Part shown: positions 11,969-12,503 of the stretch, one piece after another
How the letters are laid out: each line of letters opens with the position of its first letter
How positions within the stretch are numbered: position 1 is the stretch's first letter
NCBI GenBank assembly: GCA_015485375.1
Contig: WFTU01000400.1
Span: 1 to 12,503 of the forward strand
Reading direction: 5' to 3'
DNA: 12,503 nucleotides
Source of the DNA: Paracoccaceae bacterium
Lineage (GTDB): Bacteria; Pseudomonadota; Alphaproteobacteria; Rhodobacterales; Rhodobacteraceae
Position numbers and translations under genes: made by a program
The notes under the pieces: model-generated
Database searches by the model: none
What the model saw: only the letters and a program-made list of their open reading frames with translations
Told to the model about the DNA's origin: nothing

Positions 11969-12503
11969 ATGCGAGATTTCAGCCTTCCCGGCCGCTCCAC
12001 CGTCATCACCAGCAACGGCATGTGTGCCACCTCCCACCCGCTTGCCGCCAAGATTGCGGTGCAACTGCTGGAACAGGGCGGCAATGCGGTGGATGCGGCG
12101 ATTGCGGCGGCGATGGTGCTGAATGTGGCGGAGCCGCAAATGACCGGCCTTGGCGGCGACTGTTTCGTGCTGCTGAAGCCGGCGGATAGCGAGGAAATCA
12201 TCGGGCTGAACGGTTCCGGTCGCGCGCCGGCGGCGCTGGAGGCGGCGAAGATTCGCGCCGATGGTCACAAGGTCATGCCGATCAACGGGGTCGAGTCGAT
12301 CACCCTGCCCGGCGCGGTCGATGCCATGGTGCGGCTATCGGCGGATCACGGACGGCTGGCCGTCAAACAGATAGAGGTCGCGTGCCGGTCCTTGCAGCCG
12401 GTCTTTGGCAATCTCCCAGTCAAAGGCGGTGCGCGCCGCCACGGGGATCCCCTGTTCCGCATAATGGATCGCCGGTGCCAGACTGGTTTTCAGGCCCAGC
12501 CGC
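11969..12503 (+). CDS. Gamma-glutamyltransferase family protein, 5' part, with internal inverted segment
   Basis: Gamma-glutamyltransferases are self-cleaving Ntn-hydrolases that transfer or hydrolyse gamma-glutamyl groups (glutathione and related amides), in the periplasm or, for the YwrD-like branch, possibly in the cytoplasm. The ATG at 11969 has AGGA at 11956-11959; no signal peptide is seen. Family motifs are GGNAVDAAIAAAMVLNV (37-53), EPQMTGLGGDCF (55-66), LNGSGRAP (80-87, with the Arg expected to bind the substrate carboxylate) and ITLPGAVDAM (111-120). After HGRL (127-130) the plus-strand translation stops resembling the family, although the frame stays open to the window end (178 residues visible). 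The expected continuation, starting GLKTSLAPAIHYAEQG, is on the minus strand of 12360-12495. The catalytic Thr would lie beyond the window. Confidence 0.85.
   Translation, partial: MRDFSLPGRSTVITSNGMCATSHPLAAKIAVQLLEQGGNAVDAAIAAAMVLNVAEPQMTGLGGDCFVLLKPADSEEIIGLNGSGRAPAALEAAKIRADGHKVMPINGVESITLPGAVDAMVRLSADHGRLAVKQIEVACRSLQPVFGNLPVKGGARRHGDPLFRIMDRRCQTGFQAQP
12351..12364. repeat. GACGGC-TG-GCCGTC palindrome at the left inversion junction
   Basis: A perfect 6-bp dyad with a 2-nt centre marks the point where the gamma-glutamyltransferase frame breaks. It arises because the left flank (GACGG before CTGG) and the far end of the flipped segment both carry GACGG. Confidence 0.8.
12353..12502. repeat. 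7-bp inverted repeats CGGCTGG / CCAGCCG bounding the segment
   Basis: CGGCTGG at 12353-12359 and CCAGCCG at 12496-12502 are exact inverted copies. They are the only bases at which the in-silico flip is ambiguous, so they are the exchange sites if the segment inverted. The next bases do not extend the repeat: A at 12352 would need T at 12503, which is C, and C at 12360 does not pair with C at 12495. Confidence 0.85.
12360..12495 (-). other. Inverted 136-bp coding segment within the gamma-glutamyltransferase gene
   Basis: Read on the minus strand, this segment encodes GLKTSLAPAIHYAEQGIPVA, then RTAFDWEIAKDRLQG and ARDLYLFDGQ. This is what normally follows HGRL in this family. Flipping it restores a continuous frame (HGRL-GLKTSLAP ... 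FDGQP) with no gap or frameshift. In the orientation present, the plus frame has no stop through the segment. It is either a real DNA inversion (fixed or switching) or a chimera/assembly error near a contig end. Confidence 0.75.

Noticed and set aside
11698..12189. A 163-codon plus-strand frame overlapping the gamma-glutamyltransferase start
   Set aside because: It is out of frame with the gamma-glutamyltransferase, has no SD and reads through the hairpin region. The product has no family resemblance.
12353..12502. Insertion sequence or MITE as the cause of the break in the gamma-glutamyltransferase gene
   Set aside because: The sequence between the repeats is the gene's own missing continuation in reverse, not foreign DNA, and there is no target-site duplication or transposase.
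1..12503. tRNA genes, rRNA, CRISPR arrays, defence or toxin-antitoxin genes
   Set aside because: I looked for cloverleaf-type stems, spaced direct repeats and small paired genes and saw none. Nearly all of the window is accounted for by housekeeping and envelope genes.

Overview
The window is about 60% G+C and gene dense. It looks like chromosomal DNA of an alphaproteobacterium of the Rhodobacterales (Roseobacter/Rhodobacter group). The pointers are a DUF2794 gene, a YjbH/YjbF pair, an IalB-like secreted protein, Tat-exported L,D-transpeptidases and a Rhizobium-type (ReAV-like) asparaginase. I see no tRNA, rRNA, CRISPR array, phage or transposase.

Layout. At 1-714 is the 3' part of an Ada-like AraC-HTH/O6-methylguanine methyltransferase. 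At 833-1471 is an OmpA-type lipoprotein followed by a strong hairpin. At 1587-3220 is a two-gene operon of a FadR-type GntR regulator and a YeeZ-like NAD-binding protein, with ATGA coupling and a palindrome around the predicted promoter. At 3344-6039 is a yjbH-yjbF pair (outer-membrane and lipoprotein exopolysaccharide factors), also coupled by ATGA. At 6150-6338 (minus) is a small secreted, C-terminally anchored protein with its own UUCG terminator. At 6472-8248 is an envelope cluster: a Tat L,D-transpeptidase (minus), a CAP-domain lipoprotein (plus) and a second twin-arginine L,D-transpeptidase (minus). At 8342-10126 (minus) are rlmN and an IalB-like protein. At 10330-11346 is the asparaginase, overlapping tail-to-tail with DUF2794 (11338-11688, minus). 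From 11969 to the end is the 5' part of a gamma-glutamyltransferase.

Much of the window concerns the cell envelope: an OmpA peptidoglycan anchor, polysaccharide export factors, two peptidoglycan cross-linking or remodelling enzymes and a CAP lipoprotein. The last two genes at the right end (asparaginase and gamma-glutamyltransferase) both act on amide or gamma-glutamyl substrates.

The most unusual signal is at the right edge. Inside the gamma-glutamyltransferase gene the protein follows its family up to HGRL (residue 130). The expected continuation is then found on the opposite strand, in a 136-bp segment (12360-12495) bounded by 7-bp inverted repeats CGGCTGG/CCAGCCG. Flipping this segment in silico restores a continuous family-like reading frame, and the frame is also open in the orientation seen here. 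This is what an intragenic invertible segment would look like. A chimeric read or assembly fold-back at a contig end is a serious alternative, because the window stops one base past the second repeat. A second structure, a perfect 13-bp inverted repeat with a C-rich loop, lies in the leader region of the same gene.
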